DNA of 52,470 bases from Acidimicrobiaceae bacterium (GCA_027451285.1 DAIDJP010000042.1:1-52470); one strand, 5' to 3'; positions 10,642 to 19,072 are shown, counted from the stretch's first letter. The notes: generated by a model from the letters alone, not told the origin. Made by a program: numbers and translations.

Positions 10642-12261
10642 CTAGCGGCGCGTCAACGCGACCGGAGTCGCGTCGAGGGCTTCGCGGGCGTGGTAGCTCG
10701 AACGCGTCAGCGGCGAGGACTGCACGTGCGCGAGACCGTGAGCCCGTCCGCGCGCGGCCAAGTCGTCGAACTCGGCGGGTTCCCACCATCGCGCCACCGG
10801 CAGGTGCTGGGCGGTGGGCCGCAGATACTGGCCGATCGTGACGATCGACACGCCCATCGCGGCCAGGTCGGCCAGGGTCTCGTCGACCTCCTCGAGCGTC
10901 TCGCCGAGGCCGACCATCATGCCGGACTTGGTCGTGAGTCCCGCCGCCTTGGCCCGTGCGAGCACCGTGAGGCTGCGTAGGTAGCCGGCGCTGGGACGCA
11001 CCGCGCGCTGCAGGCGCGCCACGGTCTCGACGTTGTGATTCAGCACGTCGGGACGCGCGTCCAGGATCAACTGCAGCGACGACTCGTCGCCGCGCAGGTC
11101 ACTGATGAGGACCTCGACCATCGTCTCGGGCGAGCGCTCGCGAATGGCGGCCACCGTCGCGGCGATCGCCCCGGCTCCGCCGTCGGCGAGGTCGTCGCGC
11201 GCCACACACGTGATGACCGCGTGGTGCAAACCGAGGCGCACGACCGCCTCGGCGACTCGCGCGGGCTCGGTGGGGTCGAGTGCGAGGGGCTTGCGGGTGT
11301 CGATGAGGCAGAAGCCGCAGGCGCGCGTGCACCGCTCGCCGTTGACCATGAACGTCGCCGTTCCCGACTCCCAGCACTCGAAGATGTTGGGACAGCCCGC
11401 CTCCTCGCAGACCGTCACGAGGCGCAGGTCCTCGGTCAGGGTGCGCAGGCTCTGGAACTCGGTGCCCATGTGGGCGGGGATGCGCAGCCACTCGGGCTTG
11501 CGCGCCGACACCGCCAGGCCCGCGTCGGGGTCGACACCGGCCTTGCGAAGCCGCCGAATCAGGGGTCGCTCGCCCGTGTCCTGCGTCGCGCCGCGGTCGA
11601 CGCGCGCGACGTGGGCACCGCCCCCCAGACGCGCGTCCAGCGCCTGGCCGAGGAGCTCCTCGACCTCGAGCGGGTCCACGTCGAGTCCCAGCGAGGCGAG
11701 CGAGGCGACCGGCTTGTCCGGGATCCCGCACGGCACAATCGCCGCGAAGCCCTCGAGGTCGATCGTCACGTTGAGGGCCACGCCGTGCAGCGTGCGCCGA
11801 AGCCCGGCGGCGTTGCGCTCGGTGCGCACGCCGATCGCCGCGACCTTCGCGGGTCGACCCTCGAGGTGGGCCCAGACGCCCGGGTACCCCTCGAGTCGGC
11901 CGACGCGTCCCAGGCGGCCCTCAGTGTCGAGGTCCGAGACCGTCGCGATCACGGCGTCCTCGAGACGCGCGACGTGTGCCTTGCCGGCGCCGGGCTCGTC
12001 GCTCACGGTCACGATGGCCCAGGCCACCACCTGGCCCGGCGCGTGGTAGGTCACGTCGCCGCCGCGGTCGGCGTCGATCACGACTGCGTCGAGCGTCTCG
12101 GGTGGCTGAAGGAAGCTCGAGGCCTGGGCGCGCACGCCGCGGGTGTAGGTCGGCGGGTGCTCCATGATCATCACGTAGTCGTCCGCGGCGTCGAGCAACG
12201 CGCGCTGGAAGTCGTTGGCCTCGGCGAAGCTCACGCGTCCGAGGTGTCGACGCCGCAGCAC
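10642..12261 (-). CDS. LipB-LipA fusion: octanoyltransferase joined to lipoyl synthase
   Basis: 539 aa in one uninterrupted frame. Residues ~1-222 are LipB, transferring octanoate from ACP to E2 or GcvH: EHPPTYTRG, RGGDVTYHAPGQ, and the catalytic pair Lys139 (AKVAAIGV) and Cys178 (PCGI). Residues ~240-539 are LipA, which inserts two sulfurs by radical SAM chemistry: auxiliary-cluster motif CEEAGCPNIFEC (CX4CX5C), radical-SAM motif CTRACGFC (CX3CX2C), and C-terminal RSSYHA, whose serine is a conserved cluster ligand. KPEWLRI, the usual LipA N-terminal motif, is preceded without a stop by the LipB tail. The GTG start directly follows the stop of the E2 gene, in an operon lpd-E2-lipBA. The two enzymes are separate in most bacteria. 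Confidence 0.93.
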   Translation of the reverse strand: MLRRRHLGRVSFAEANDFQRALLDAADDYVMIMEHPPTYTRGVRAQASSFLQPPETLDAVVIDADRGGDVTYHAPGQVVAWAIVTVSDEPGAGKAHVARLEDAVIATVSDLDTEGRLGRVGRLEGYPGVWAHLEGRPAKVAAIGVRTERNAAGLRRTLHGVALNVTIDLEGFAAIVPCGIPDKPVASLASLGLDVDPLEVEELLGQALDARLGGGAHVARVDRGATQDTGERPLIRRLRKAGVDPDAGLAVSARKPEWLRIPAHMGTEFQSLRTLTEDLRLVTVCEEAGCPNIFECWESGTATFMVNGERCTRACGFCLIDTRKPLALDPTEPARVAEAVVRLGLHHAVITCVARDDLADGGAGAIAATVAAIRERSPETMVEVLISDLRGDESSLQLILDARPDVLNHNVETVARLQRAVRPSAGYLRSLTVLARAKAAGLTTKSGMMVGLGETLEEVDETLADLAAMGVSIVTIGQYLRPTAQHLPVARWWEPAEFDDLAARGRAHGLAHVQSSPLTRSSYHAREALDATPVALTRR

Positions 12262-13443
12262 TTAGAGCTCGCTCTCCACGTTGAGGCCGTTGAGCAGGGT
12301 CGCCACTCGCTCGAGGTACCGGGCGGCGGCGTAGGGCTCGCAGACTCGGTGATCGAAAGTCAATCCGAGGACCAGGCGCCGCCCGACCGCGAGGGTGGGG
12401 GCGCCCCCGTCGGTGACGACTACGGGCTCGCGGCGTACCGCGCCCATGGACAGAACCGCGACCTGGGGCTGGATCAGCAGCGGCACGCTCGCCAGGGAGT
12501 GCTCGCTGAGGGGGCCCACCATCGTGAAGGTTCCACCCATCAGATCGTCCGCGGTCAGCTGACGCGACGCCACCCGCTCTTCGAGGTCGGCGACGCGGCG
12601 CGCGAGTGAGCGCACCGTGAGACCGGCGGCCGCGTGCACCACCGGCACCAGCATGCCGTCCACCGCGGCGCGCACGAATCCGATGTTTACGGTGCGGTGC
12701 ACCAGAAGGTTCTCGCCGTCGACGCTCGCGTTGAGGAACTCGAACTCGCCGAGGGCGCGCACCGCGGCGACCGCCACCATGACCTCGTCGACAACCGAGA
12801 CACCGTCACGCGTGACGCGGCCCGCCTCGTCGAGGCGATCGAAGACGGCACCGTCGACCTCGACGGCGACGTAGCCGTGCGGCGCCGATAGCGCCGACGC
12901 CGCCATGTGCTGGCCCATGCGGCGCTGCCCGTGGGTGAAGGGAACCACGACCTCCTCGGTCGGGCCCAGGGCGACGGCCCGCTCGGCGTCACGACGCGTG
13001 ATCGCTCCGCCGGGTCCCGTGCCGCGCACGCTCGAGGCCTCGACGAGGCCGTCGGCGAGGATGCGCCGCACGACGGGCGACAGCACGAGCCCGGCCACGC
13101 CGGGAACCGGCGACGTGGGTGCGGCGGGCGCGCGGGTGCTCGTCGGTGCGGGCGCGCTGGCGGGCGACGCCGCGCTCGCCGCGCTCGACGACGGTGTCGA
13201 GGGCGTCGCGGACTCGTCGATCACGCCCACGCGCGATCCCGTTTCCACGGTGTCGCCTTCCTCGGCGATGATCTGTACCAAGACTCCGGCCGCCGGCGAG
13301 GGCAGTTCGGAGTCCACCTTGTCGGTCGAGACTTCGAGGAGCGGTTCGTCGCGCGCGACGGCGTCACCGACCTGCTTGAACCATCGGGTGATGATCCCTT
13401 CGGTGACCGACTCACCGAGCGACGGAAGCGTGACGTCAACCAA
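12262..13443 (-). CDS. 2-oxoacid dehydrogenase E2 (dihydrolipoyl acyltransferase)
   Basis: 393 aa. An N-terminal lipoyl domain (1-78, with Lys42 in STDKVD) is followed by a Pro/Ala/Ser/Thr linker (~80-118), a peripheral subunit-binding domain (~122-160, LSPVVRRILADG) and the acyltransferase core (~170-393). It passes an acyl group from E1 to CoA in a pyruvate, 2-oxoglutarate or branched-chain complex; which one is not clear because no E1 gene is in the window. The core ends with DHRVCEP (His365) instead of the usual DHRxxDG, so the active-site Asp is Glu369 and the Gly is Pro370. It overlaps lpd by 8 nt and directly precedes lipBA, which would make and attach its lipoyl group. Confidence 0.9.
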   Translation of the reverse strand: MVDVTLPSLGESVTEGIITRWFKQVGDAVARDEPLLEVSTDKVDSELPSPAAGVLVQIIAEEGDTVETGSRVGVIDESATPSTPSSSAASAASPASAPAPTSTRAPAAPTSPVPGVAGLVLSPVVRRILADGLVEASSVRGTGPGGAITRRDAERAVALGPTEEVVVPFTHGQRRMGQHMAASALSAPHGYVAVEVDGAVFDRLDEAGRVTRDGVSVVDEVMVAVAAVRALGEFEFLNASVDGENLLVHRTVNIGFVRAAVDGMLVPVVHAAAGLTVRSLARRVADLEERVASRQLTADDLMGGTFTMVGPLSEHSLASVPLLIQPQVAVLSMGAVRREPVVVTDGGAPTLAVGRRLVLGLTFDHRVCEPYAAARYLERVATLLNGLNVESEL

Positions 13444-14851
13444 CGTGCAGGCCTCGTCCGGCCAGCGCGATCAGCGTCTCGCCGAAGGTCTCGGACAATG
13501 ACGGGTGCGGCTGGATCAGGGCCGCGGCCTCCTCGGCCGTGGCCTCCCAGTTGACAGCGAAGTAGCCCGCGCCCAGCTGCTCGGTGACCCACGGTCCGGC
13601 CATGTGCACGCCCAGGATCTGTCCGGCGCTGCCGTCGGCGCGCTTCTCCGCGATGATCTTGACCACGCCCTCGGTCTCGCCGATGATCTGGGCGCGGCTG
13701 TTGCCGCCGAAGGGGTCCTTCTTGACGACGACCTCGTAGCCCTTCTCCTTGGCCCCGGCCTCGGTCAGGCCGCAGAAGGCGACCTCGGGGTTCGAGTAGA
13801 TCGCCCACGGGACGCGGTCGTAGTCGACCGGCACCGCGGCCTCGCCCAGGATCATCTTGATCGTGATGATGGCCTCGGCGAAGGCCACGTGTGCGAGCTG
13901 GGGGGTTCCGGCGACGACGTCGCCGACCGCGTAGACGTGGGGGTTCGCGGTGCGCATATAGGAGTCCGCCACCACGAAGCCTCGCTCGTCGATCTGCACG
14001 CCGGTCCCCTCGCCGAGGAGCCCTTCGGTGCGCGGGCGACGGCCCACCGACATCACGACCAGGTCGACCTTGACGTCCTCTGCGCCCTCGATTGAGACCG
14101 CGACGCCAGACGTGGAGACCTTGTGGCCGGTGGCCTTGACGCCGGTGAGCACCTCGATGCCGCGCTTCTTGAAGGAGCGCTGGACGACCGAGACGACCTC
14201 GGCGTCGCAGCCGGCGAGGATCGTAGGCAGGAACTCGAGAATGGTGACCTTCGTGCCCATGTCCGAGAGCATCGACGCGAACTCACAGCCGATCGCCCCG
14301 CCACCGATCACGGCCGCGCTCGCGGGCAGGCTGGTGAGGTCGAGGAACTCGTCGGAGGTGACGACCTTCACGCCGTCGATGTCAAAGCCGGGCAGGGTGC
14401 GCGGCACCGAGCCCGCGGCCAGGACCACGTTGGTGCCTTTGAGGACCGTGCCGGCGTCGGCGCCGTCGAGGACGGTCACCACCTGGTCGGCGTCGAGACG
14501 AGCGGTGCCGTCAAAGATGGTCACCTTGCGGCCCTTGAGCAGGCCGGTGAGCCCCTTGGTCAACTTGTCAACGACCTCGTTCTTGCGGTTCTGGGAGACC
14601 GAGAAGTCCACCGTGACCTCACCCGGGTTGATCCCGAAGTTGGAGGCGTGCTCGAGAGTGCGGCGCACGTGGGCCGTCTCGAGGAACTCCTTGGCGGGCA
14701 CGCAGCCGCGCTGGAGGCACGTGCCCCCGACCTTGTCACGCTCGATGAGACCCACGTTCAGTCCGGCGGCCGCCCCGTAGAGAGCCGCGGCGTAGCCGCC
14801 GGGCCCGCCACCGATAATCACAACGTCGAACTGCTGGACCTCTGGAGCCAC
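13436..14851 (-). CDS. lpd: Dihydrolipoyl dehydrogenase (E3)
   Basis: 471 aa from a GTG with GAAGGGA upstream. It has the FAD-binding GGGPGG (14-19), the redox disulfide GGTCLQRGC (Cys45/Cys50), the NAD-binding GGGAIGCEFA (~180), the second FAD motif YAVGDVV (~305) and the C-terminal HPSLSE with the catalytic His/Glu pair. It reoxidises dihydrolipoamide on E2 with NAD+. First gene of the lpd-E2-lipBA operon; its end overlaps the E2 start by 8 nt. Confidence 0.96.
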   Translation of the reverse strand: MAPEVQQFDVVIIGGGPGGYAAALYGAAAGLNVGLIERDKVGGTCLQRGCVPAKEFLETAHVRRTLEHASNFGINPGEVTVDFSVSQNRKNEVVDKLTKGLTGLLKGRKVTIFDGTARLDADQVVTVLDGADAGTVLKGTNVVLAAGSVPRTLPGFDIDGVKVVTSDEFLDLTSLPASAAVIGGGAIGCEFASMLSDMGTKVTILEFLPTILAGCDAEVVSVVQRSFKKRGIEVLTGVKATGHKVSTSGVAVSIEGAEDVKVDLVVMSVGRRPRTEGLLGEGTGVQIDERGFVVADSYMRTANPHVYAVGDVVAGTPQLAHVAFAEAIITIKMILGEAAVPVDYDRVPWAIYSNPEVAFCGLTEAGAKEKGYEVVVKKDPFGGNSRAQIIGETEGVVKIIAEKRADGSAGQILGVHMAGPWVTEQLGAGYFAVNWEATAEEAAALIQPHPSLSETFGETLIALAGRGLHVG

Positions 14852-14887
14852 GGGTGTTCCCTTCGCTTGAGTCGTAGACCAAGCGAA

Positions 14888-14893
14888 ATCCTA
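14888..14893 (-). promoter_or_regulatory. -10 element of the lpd-E2-lipBA operon
   Basis: TAGGAT on the minus strand, 36 nt before the lpd GTG. It gives a short leader with a GAAGGGA ribosome-binding site. No clear -35 was seen. Confidence 0.35.
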
Positions 14894-14918
14894 ATGTTTG
14901 CTGGCAGAGCCGTTCCGC

Positions 14919-15356
14919 TCAGGAATGCGAGCCGCGCTGGGTGTCGGCCGCCAGTGTGGCCAGGGAGTCGACGAAGTCGTTCATGAGATCGCCCGAATGG
15001 CCCTTGACCCACGTGAACGTGACCTCACGGTCGCTCTCGAGGGCCAAGGAGAAGAGCTCCTCCCAAAGGTCGCGATTGGCCACCGGCTGGCCCTGGGAGT
15101 TCTTCCACCCGCGCCGACGCCAGCCCACGTACCACTTGTCGTTGAAGCACTTCACGACGTACGAGGAGTCGCTGACGATCTCGATGGGGCCTTCGGGGCT
15201 CGAGCGCAGGGCCTCGATGGCCGCGCGCACCTCCATGCGCTGATTCGTGGTGTGCGCCTCGGCGCCGCTCGCGTAGCGGTCCTTGCCCTCGGCCCACGCC
15301 CAACCTCCCGGGCCGGGGTTACCGCGGCAGGCGCCGTCGGTATGAATTCTTTTCAT
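14919..15356 (-). CDS. rnhA: Ribonuclease HI
   Basis: 145 aa. The four acidic catalytic positions are visible: Asp7 (HTDGACRGNPGPGG), Glu42 (NQRMEVRAA), Asp63 (VSDSSYVV) and the late Asp in GDLMNDFVD, with the catalytic-loop His in VKGHSGD. It cleaves RNA in RNA-DNA hybrids. The ATG at 15356 overlaps the stop of the Rrf2 gene (ATGA), so the two are translationally coupled. The longer upstream frame is antisense or out of frame to other genes and was not used. Confidence 0.95.
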   Translation of the reverse strand: MKRIHTDGACRGNPGPGGWAWAEGKDRYASGAEAHTTNQRMEVRAAIEALRSSPEGPIEIVSDSSYVVKCFNDKWYVGWRRRGWKNSQGQPVANRDLWEELFSLALESDREVTFTWVKGHSGDLMNDFVDSLATLAADTQRGSHS

Positions 15357-15811
15357 ATGTGACGAGTGACCCACGCGTCCGGATCGTTGGTGAAGCGCGT
15401 CACCGCCGTGGGCAGCTGCCCGCGCAGCACCTGGGCCAGGGTGACGTGCTCGAGCACTTCGCGCAGCGCGGCGCGCACCGCGACCCACACGTCGCGCAGG
15501 TGCTCGGCCTCGCCTTCGTAGACGAGGGTCTCGGGTCGCATGCCCCGCACGCCGGCCATCGGCCCGGTGACCGCGCGCAGCACGTCGGCGATGGTGATCG
15601 TGGCGGGGTCCCGCGCCAGGCGAAACCCGCCCTCGGGGCCGCGTTGGCTGGTCACGAGCCCCCCGCGGCGAAGGTCCGAGAGGATCGCCCCGAGGAACTT
15701 GGCCGGCAGGTCCTGCTGGCGGGCCAGGTGCTCGGCGCTGACGGACTGCTCGCTGGAAGCGAGAGTGAGCAGAGCCCGCACCGCGTATTCGGCCTTGGCG
15801 GGAATCTGCAT
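15353..15811 (-). CDS. Rrf2-family transcriptional regulator without cluster cysteines
   Basis: 152 aa. Winged-helix N-terminus typical of Rrf2 (MQIPAKAEYAVRALLTLA; LPAKFLGAILSDLRRGGLV; SQRGPEGGFRLARDP at the wing), followed by a dimerisation helix. Rrf2 members such as IscR and NsrR bind Fe-S clusters through three cysteines after the wing. This protein has no cysteine at all, so it should not sense through such a cluster and is more like CymR-type members. It overlaps rnhA by 4 nt and is divergent from thiE. A CAGAAT hexamer lies 6 nt before the ATG. Target genes are unknown. Confidence 0.88.
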   Translation of the reverse strand: MQIPAKAEYAVRALLTLASSEQSVSAEHLARQQDLPAKFLGAILSDLRRGGLVTSQRGPEGGFRLARDPATITIADVLRAVTGPMAGVRGMRPETLVYEGEAEHLRDVWVAVRAALREVLEHVTLAQVLRGQLPTAVTRFTNDPDAWVTRHI

Positions 15812-15817
15812 ACGCCC

Positions 15818-15823
15818 ATTCTG
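15818..15823 (-). promoter_or_regulatory. Possible -10 element of the Rrf2-rnhA operon
   Basis: CAGAAT on the minus strand, 6 nt before the ATG at 15811. Conserved A2/T6 only. Confidence 0.3.
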
Positions 15824-15861
15824 CCCTACCGGGACTGCGGGAGCGTCCAATCGCCAACTCC

Positions 15862-15867
15862 TAGAGT
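15862..15867 (+). promoter_or_regulatory. -10 element, leaderless promoter of thiE
   Basis: TAGAGT followed by 7 nt and the GTG at 15875. Among three in-frame GTG codons (15866, 15872, 15875) this spacing favours 15875. Confidence 0.45.
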
Positions 15868-15874
15868 GGACGTG

Positions 15875-16504
15875 GTGTTCGACCTCTCCAACCGGCGTCT
15901 CTACCTGTGCGTCGGCGTTCGCGACGACCTGTCCGACTTCTTGCCCGCGGTGCTCGCCGGCGGCGTCGACGTCGTCCAGTTGCGCGAGAAAGACCGCTCC
16001 GACGAGGAGCGACTCACGGCGGCGCGCGTGATGCGCGCGATCTGTCGAGACTTCGACGTGCCCTTTGTCATGAACGACTCGCCCGAGCTCGCCCTGGCGA
16101 GCGGTGCCGACGGCGTCCACGTCGGTCAGGACGACGTGAGCGTGGCCCGGTGCCGCGAACTCCTCGGCGACACGGCGATCGTCGGCCTCTCGACGCACGC
16201 GCCCGCGGAGTTCGACGCCGCCCTCACCCAGGCGGCCAGCTACTTCAGCGCCGGGCCGATCGTGCCCACCCCGACCAAGCTCGGACGAGCGGGCACGGGG
16301 ATCGACTACGCGCGCGAGTGCACCGCGCGCAGCGACCGACCCGTCTTCGTCACCGGCGGGGTCAGCGCCGAGAACGTCGGCGACCTGGTGCGCGCCGGAC
16401 TACGCCACTTCGTGGTGGTACGGGCTCTCACCGAGGCGCCCGAACCGGCGCGCGCCGCGCGCGCCCTGCGACACTCTCTCGACGAGGCCCTGGCCGCGCT
16501 CTAG
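15875..16504 (+). CDS. thiE: Thiamine-phosphate synthase (ThiE-like)
   Basis: 209 aa from GTG 15875. TIM-barrel features of ThiE: RRLYLCV at strand 1, GGVDVVQLREKD, FVMNDSPELALASGADGVHVGQDD, the pyrophosphate-binding PTPTKLGRAGTG, and the phosphate-binding VTGGVSAENV. It couples HMP pyrophosphate and thiazole phosphate into thiamine phosphate. No other thi gene is nearby, so the TenI alternative (thiazole tautomerase, similar fold) is possible, but PTPTK and ND/GQDD match ThiE. It converges on the hydrolase-like gene with a 4-nt overlap. Confidence 0.85.
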   Translation: MFDLSNRRLYLCVGVRDDLSDFLPAVLAGGVDVVQLREKDRSDEERLTAARVMRAICRDFDVPFVMNDSPELALASGADGVHVGQDDVSVARCRELLGDTAIVGLSTHAPAEFDAALTQAASYFSAGPIVPTPTKLGRAGTGIDYARECTARSDRPVFVTGGVSAENVGDLVRAGLRHFVVVRALTEAPEPARAARALRHSLDEALAAL

Positions 16505-17247
16505 CGGTGACGGTCCAGCCAGCCGAGCAGCGTGGCCACCATGCGCGGATCGGCCCGCAGCTGGTGACCCGCGCCCTGGATGAGGCGAAGCTCGGCCCGT
16601 CCGTCAGCGGCCGCGACGAGGTCGCGCGCGTCGGACACGGGCACCTCCTGGTCCTCGGTGCCGTGACCCACCAGCAGGCGCCGCGGCGGGATCTGCGCGA
16701 TCGCGCCCAGGGGGTTGATCGCGAGCACGTCGCGATAGAGCTCCTCGGCGCCGAGCAGCTCCTTTTCGTCGGCGACCACGCCGGCCACCTGCACCGCGGC
16801 ACGTAGTTCCTCGGGCGATCCGCACCAGGGCTCGAGGTGCGCCGGTGCCGCGAAGGTGGCCACGCCGCGAACGCGTTCGTCCTCGGCCGCGCAGGCCAGG
16901 GCCAGCGCACCGCCGAATCCGAATCCGGCGAGCGAGATGCGCTGCTCGTCCTGGGTCATACGCGTGATGATGCGCCCGAGGTCCTGGCGCCACTTGGTCG
17001 CCGAGAACGTCCCCTGGCTCGCGCCCACCCCCGAGAGGGTGCCGGTCGCCACCGTCCAACCAGACTCCGTGGCGAGGTGCGTCGCGAGCTCCGGCAGCAA
17101 TCCGGCGGCCTGGCGGCCCATGCCCATGGCGCGCGGCAATCCGTGGACCAGGATCAGGACGTGGCCCGCCACCGGGCGCGTGTTGGACGTGGCGATGCGA
17201 AGGTCCAACACGGAAGAACCGCTGTCGAACTGTTCGTGGGCGAGCAC
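16501..17247 (-). CDS. Alpha/beta-hydrolase-fold protein lacking the nucleophile serine
   Basis: 248 aa. The fold is clear: HVLILVHGLPRA (oxyanion loop), a nucleophile-elbow strand ISLAGFGFGGALAL, the acid GTEDQEVPV and the late GAGHQLRADPR. The elbow normally reads GxSxG. Here it is GFGFG, with Gly110 at the nucleophile position, so the protein should not be an ordinary serine hydrolase. The Asp and His of the triad remain. It follows the acyl-CoA dehydrogenase gene after 6 nt on the same strand and is probably co-transcribed. Role unknown. Confidence 0.8.
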   Translation of the reverse strand: MLAHEQFDSGSSVLDLRIATSNTRPVAGHVLILVHGLPRAMGMGRQAAGLLPELATHLATESGWTVATGTLSGVGASQGTFSATKWRQDLGRIITRMTQDEQRISLAGFGFGGALALACAAEDERVRGVATFAAPAHLEPWCGSPEELRAAVQVAGVVADEKELLGAEELYRDVLAINPLGAIAQIPPRRLLVGHGTEDQEVPVSDARDLVAAADGRAELRLIQGAGHQLRADPRMVATLLGWLDRHR

Positions 17248-17253
17248 GTCGCC

Positions 17254-18369
17254 TTAGATGCCCAGTCGCTGGGCCAGCAGTTCGCGGTGATACGCCGGGT
17301 CGCCGAGGAACAGCTCCGAGGACTTGGCCCGCTTGAAGTAGAGGTGGGCGTGGTGCTCCCAGGTGAACCCGATGCCGCCGTGGATCTGGATGTTCTCCGC
17401 GGCGCAGTGGAAGTAGGCCTCGGAGCAGAACGACTTGGCGAGGCTCGCGGCCACCGCCAGCTCGTCGTTGATCTCCTGGGCCGCCCACGCGGCGTAGTAG
17501 GCGGCGGACTTGGCGGATTCCACGTCCAGGAGCATGTCCGCGCACTTGTGCTTGATCGCCTGGAACGACCCGATGGGTCGACCGAACTGGATGCGCGTCT
17601 TGGCGTACTCGACGGCGTTGTTGAGAACGCGCTGGGCGCCGCCGACCTGCTCGGCGGCGAGCGCCGCCGCCGCGATCTGGGTGGTGGTGATCAACCCGTC
17701 GAGGGCGCCGCCCTCGGGTCCGATCAGCGCGCCCGGCACCGACTCGAGCACGAGGCGGCTCTGCTTGCGCGTCTGGTCCATCGTCGGCAGCAGTTCCCTG
17801 GTCAGTCCCGGCGCGTCGCCGGCCACGGCGAAGAGCGACAGACCCGCCGCGGTCATCGCCGGCACCAGGATCAGCGAGGCCAGCGACCCGTCGGTCACGT
17901 AGCTGCGCACACCCGAGACCCGCCAGCCGTCGGGGCCGGAGGTGGCCGTGGTCGAGGTGGTCGTCAGGTCCCAGCCCCCGGCGTCGTCGGTCAGGGCGAG
18001 GGTGGCGATCGTCTCGCCGCTGGCGATCCCGGGCAGATACGTCGCCTTGTGGGCGTCACTGCCGACCTGGAGGATCGCGTTGGCCGCCAGCGCGACACTG
18101 GAGAAGTACGGCGCGCACAGCAGCGAGGCGCCCATCTCCTCGAAGACCACGTAGAGCTCGACCGGACCGTATCCCTGGCCGCCATACTCCTCGGGGATGC
18201 CCAGGCCCTGGAGGGCCAGCTCGTTGGCCATCTGGGCCCACACCGCGGGGTCGTAGCCCTCGTCGGTCGCCATCAGGCGACGCACCTCGGTCTCGGGGGA
18301 CTTCTCGTCGAGGAAGCGCCGGACCATCTTGCGCAGTTCTTCCTGTTCCTCGCTGAAACCAAAGTTCAT
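17254..18369 (-). CDS. Acyl-CoA dehydrogenase
   Basis: 371 aa. Family features: MNFGFSEEQEELRKMVRRFLDE at the N-terminus, GIPEEYGGQG, ALTDDAGGWDLT in the middle beta domain, RIQFGRPIGSFQAIKHKCADM and IQIHGGIGFTWEHHAHLYFKRA in the C-terminal helices. It oxidises an acyl-CoA to the enoyl-CoA with FAD. The C-terminus lacks the YEGT catalytic-Glu motif seen in short-chain enzymes. This resembles actinobacterial FadE subunits that act as heteromers (as in sterol side-chain degradation), but no second subunit is adjacent. Probably co-transcribed with the hydrolase-like gene (6-nt gap). Confidence 0.88.
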   Translation of the reverse strand: MNFGFSEEQEELRKMVRRFLDEKSPETEVRRLMATDEGYDPAVWAQMANELALQGLGIPEEYGGQGYGPVELYVVFEEMGASLLCAPYFSSVALAANAILQVGSDAHKATYLPGIASGETIATLALTDDAGGWDLTTTSTTATSGPDGWRVSGVRSYVTDGSLASLILVPAMTAAGLSLFAVAGDAPGLTRELLPTMDQTRKQSRLVLESVPGALIGPEGGALDGLITTTQIAAAALAAEQVGGAQRVLNNAVEYAKTRIQFGRPIGSFQAIKHKCADMLLDVESAKSAAYYAAWAAQEINDELAVAASLAKSFCSEAYFHCAAENIQIHGGIGFTWEHHAHLYFKRAKSSELFLGDPAYHRELLAQRLGI

Positions 18370-18450
18370 GGCGTCCCCTGTCGTTACCGGGCGGTATCAC
18401 CAGCGACACTAGCCAAACTCACCGGCCCGTCGGCGTGGCACTCTTGAGGG

Positions 18451-19068
18451 GTGGACAACGTCGATCTCGTCTGGAGCGACGCCGCCGCCGAGGTGCATCG
18501 CTTCGTCGTCGGCCCCCTCGCCAACAACGTCTACGTGGTGCGCTGCCGGCGCAGCGGCGTGGCGACCCTGATCGACGCGGCCAACGAGCACGAGCGCCTG
18601 TTGCGCGTGGCGCGCGGCCTGGGCGTGGCCTCGGTGCTCGAGACCCACGGACACTGGGACCACATCGGCGCGGTCAACGAGGTGCGCCTCGCCGGCATCG
18701 ACGTCTGGGTCCGCGAGGAGGATTCTTCGCTGCTGCCCAGCTACGACCATCTCCTCGACGATGACACCGTGCACCAGGTGGGCGACCTGCGCCTGCGCGT
18801 ACTGCACACCCCGGGGCACACCCCCGGCTCGGTCTCGTTCTACCTCGAGGGCACGCCGCTGCTCTTCACCGGCGACACCCTGTTTCCGGGCGGGCCGGGC
18901 AACACGACCTTCGAGGGCGGCGACTTCGCCACGATCATCCGCTCGATCGAGCAGCGGATCTTTCGCGTCTACGGCGACGCCACGATGATCTGGCCCGGCC
19001 ACGGCGCTCCCTCGACTCTCGGCGCAGAGCGCCCGCACCTGGACGAGTGGATCGAGCGCGGCTGGTAA
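18451..19068 (+). CDS. Metallo-beta-lactamase-fold hydrolase (glyoxalase II-like)
   Basis: 205 aa. The metal-binding motif is THGHWDH (His66, His68, Asp70, His71), followed by HTPGHTPGS, FTGDTLFPGGPGN and PGHGAPST, giving the five or more ligands of a dinuclear centre. Length and motifs fit the glyoxalase II/persulfide-dioxygenase-like group rather than beta-lactamases. The substrate is unknown. A CACTCT hexamer 6 nt before the GTG is a weak leaderless -10 candidate. It stands 39 nt before sufC, but sufC has its own promoter. Confidence 0.85.
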   Translation: MDNVDLVWSDAAAEVHRFVVGPLANNVYVVRCRRSGVATLIDAANEHERLLRVARGLGVASVLETHGHWDHIGAVNEVRLAGIDVWVREEDSSLLPSYDHLLDDDTVHQVGDLRLRVLHTPGHTPGSVSFYLEGTPLLFTGDTLFPGGPGNTTFEGGDFATIIRSIEQRIFRVYGDATMIWPGHGAPSTLGAERPHLDEWIERGW

Positions 19069-19072
19069 CGGA

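Noticed and set aside
15357..15857. N-terminal extension of the RNase HI frame
   Set aside because: It overlaps the Rrf2 gene in another frame; RNase HI begins at MKRIHTDGA, coupled by ATGA.
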